A stretch of 64,000 bases of DNA, from positions 1-64,000 of the forward strand of contig NZ_CAKMSJ010000005.1 in NCBI RefSeq assembly GCF_928381505.1. Reading direction: 5' to 3'. Made by a program: the position numbers and the translations under genes. Below, one piece after another: positions 63,782 to 64,000 of the stretch. The stretch's first letter is position 1. Each line of letters starts with the position of its first letter. The stretch comes from Rothia endophytica (GTDB lineage Bacteria; Actinomycetota; Actinomycetes; Actinomycetales; Micrococcaceae). The notes beneath the pieces were generated by a model. It had not been told where the DNA came from. It did no database searches and was given only the letters and a program-made list of their open reading frames with translations.

Positions 63782-64000
63782 ATGACAGGACTTCTTATCG
63801 GATACGCTCGCGTTTCAACCAGCGAACAAGATCTCGCGACCCAACAAGCTGCACTGACCGCACTGGGTGTCCTGCCGGAAAACCTGTACGTCGATCACGG
63901 GTTAACAGGCACTAATCGCGAACGTCCAGGACTGGGAAAAGCACTGGCTGCTGTGCGCGCCGGCGACACTCTCGTAGTCACGAAACTTGATCGTCTCGCC
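63782..64000 (+). CDS. Serine recombinase (resolvase/invertase), N-terminal part
   Basis: 73 residues to the window edge. Resolvase N-terminus with catalytic Ser12 in GYARVSTSEQDL, VDHGLTGTNRERPGLGKAL and the start of the TKLDRLA active-site motif. Distinct from the resolvase at 56369-56947 (about half the positions differ) and on the opposite strand, so it belongs to another element. Its full length lies outside the window. Confidence 0.92.
   Translation, partial: MTGLLIGYARVSTSEQDLATQQAALTALGVLPENLYVDHGLTGTNRERPGLGKALAAVRAGDTLVVTKLDRLA

Overview
The window looks like the chromosome of a Gram-positive actinobacterium of the Micrococcaceae, most likely Rothia or a close relative. The reasons are moderately GC-rich DNA, a gatCAB amidotransferase operon, an acyl-CoA carboxylase beta/epsilon pair, a SAM-IV type riboswitch before metY-metX, a secreted Rpf-like/LysM transglycosylase and a lactococcin-972-type bacteriocin cassette. 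The genus call is an inference from gene content; no 16S rRNA gene is present.

Positions 1-49,600 are mostly core chromosome. The left edge holds the tail of an IS481-type transposase joined to a beheaded Gfo/Idh/MocA oxidoreductase. Then come a DUF885 peptidase-like gene, a bacteriocin-immunity/permease-ABC operon (3.2-6.3 kb), acyl-CoA carboxylase beta and epsilon subunits facing biotin ligase (6.5-10.1 kb), a PH-domain protein, a class III cyclase overlapping a PP2C phosphatase, ligA, an Rpf-like lytic transglycosylase with a long structured leader, gatC-gatA-gatB, a frameshifted gene of unknown function, oligopeptidase B, the riboswitch-metY-metX-esterase group, glyS, a CDF metal exporter, acetyltransferases, an alkyltransferase-like protein, a PRC-barrel/DUF2382 stress protein, an SDR, dus, a TetR/GAP divergon, dgt, dnaG, tRNA-Asn, a persulfide-detoxification regulon with three CsoR/CstR-type operators (43.8-47.1 kb), a holin-like membrane protein and a GT4 glycosyltransferase.

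At tRNA-Ile2 (49,592-49,665) the character changes. From 49.6 to 52.5 kb lies a small phage/plasmid-like replication module: two divergent XRE regulators with palindromic operators, then an initiator-like gene that carries iteron-like repeats, a (CG)5 palindrome and an AT-rich stretch inside its own coding sequence, then an HTH protein. From 52.6 to 64.0 kb is a mosaic of decayed fragments (DUF2637, SDR, excisionase, IS5 transposase, a second resolvase/OGG-fold copy) around intact cargo: an ArsR/small membrane pair, a GNAT, a Tn3-type resolvase with a recognisable res-like region, and the two-gene AAA ATPase plus subtilisin-like protease system (57.5-61.0 kb), which matches the IetAS architecture known as a plasmid-stability and anti-phage system. 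A methyltransferase and a TetR-VOC divergon follow, and a second, different serine recombinase runs off the right edge.

The most interesting items are the IetAS-like pair beside a resolvase/res site, the origin-like repeats embedded in the initiator gene, and a family of about 100-bp dispersed hairpins in the first 30 kb. Three of these have exactly 54-nt loops with conserved ends, but each copy has its own near-perfect 21-23 bp stem.
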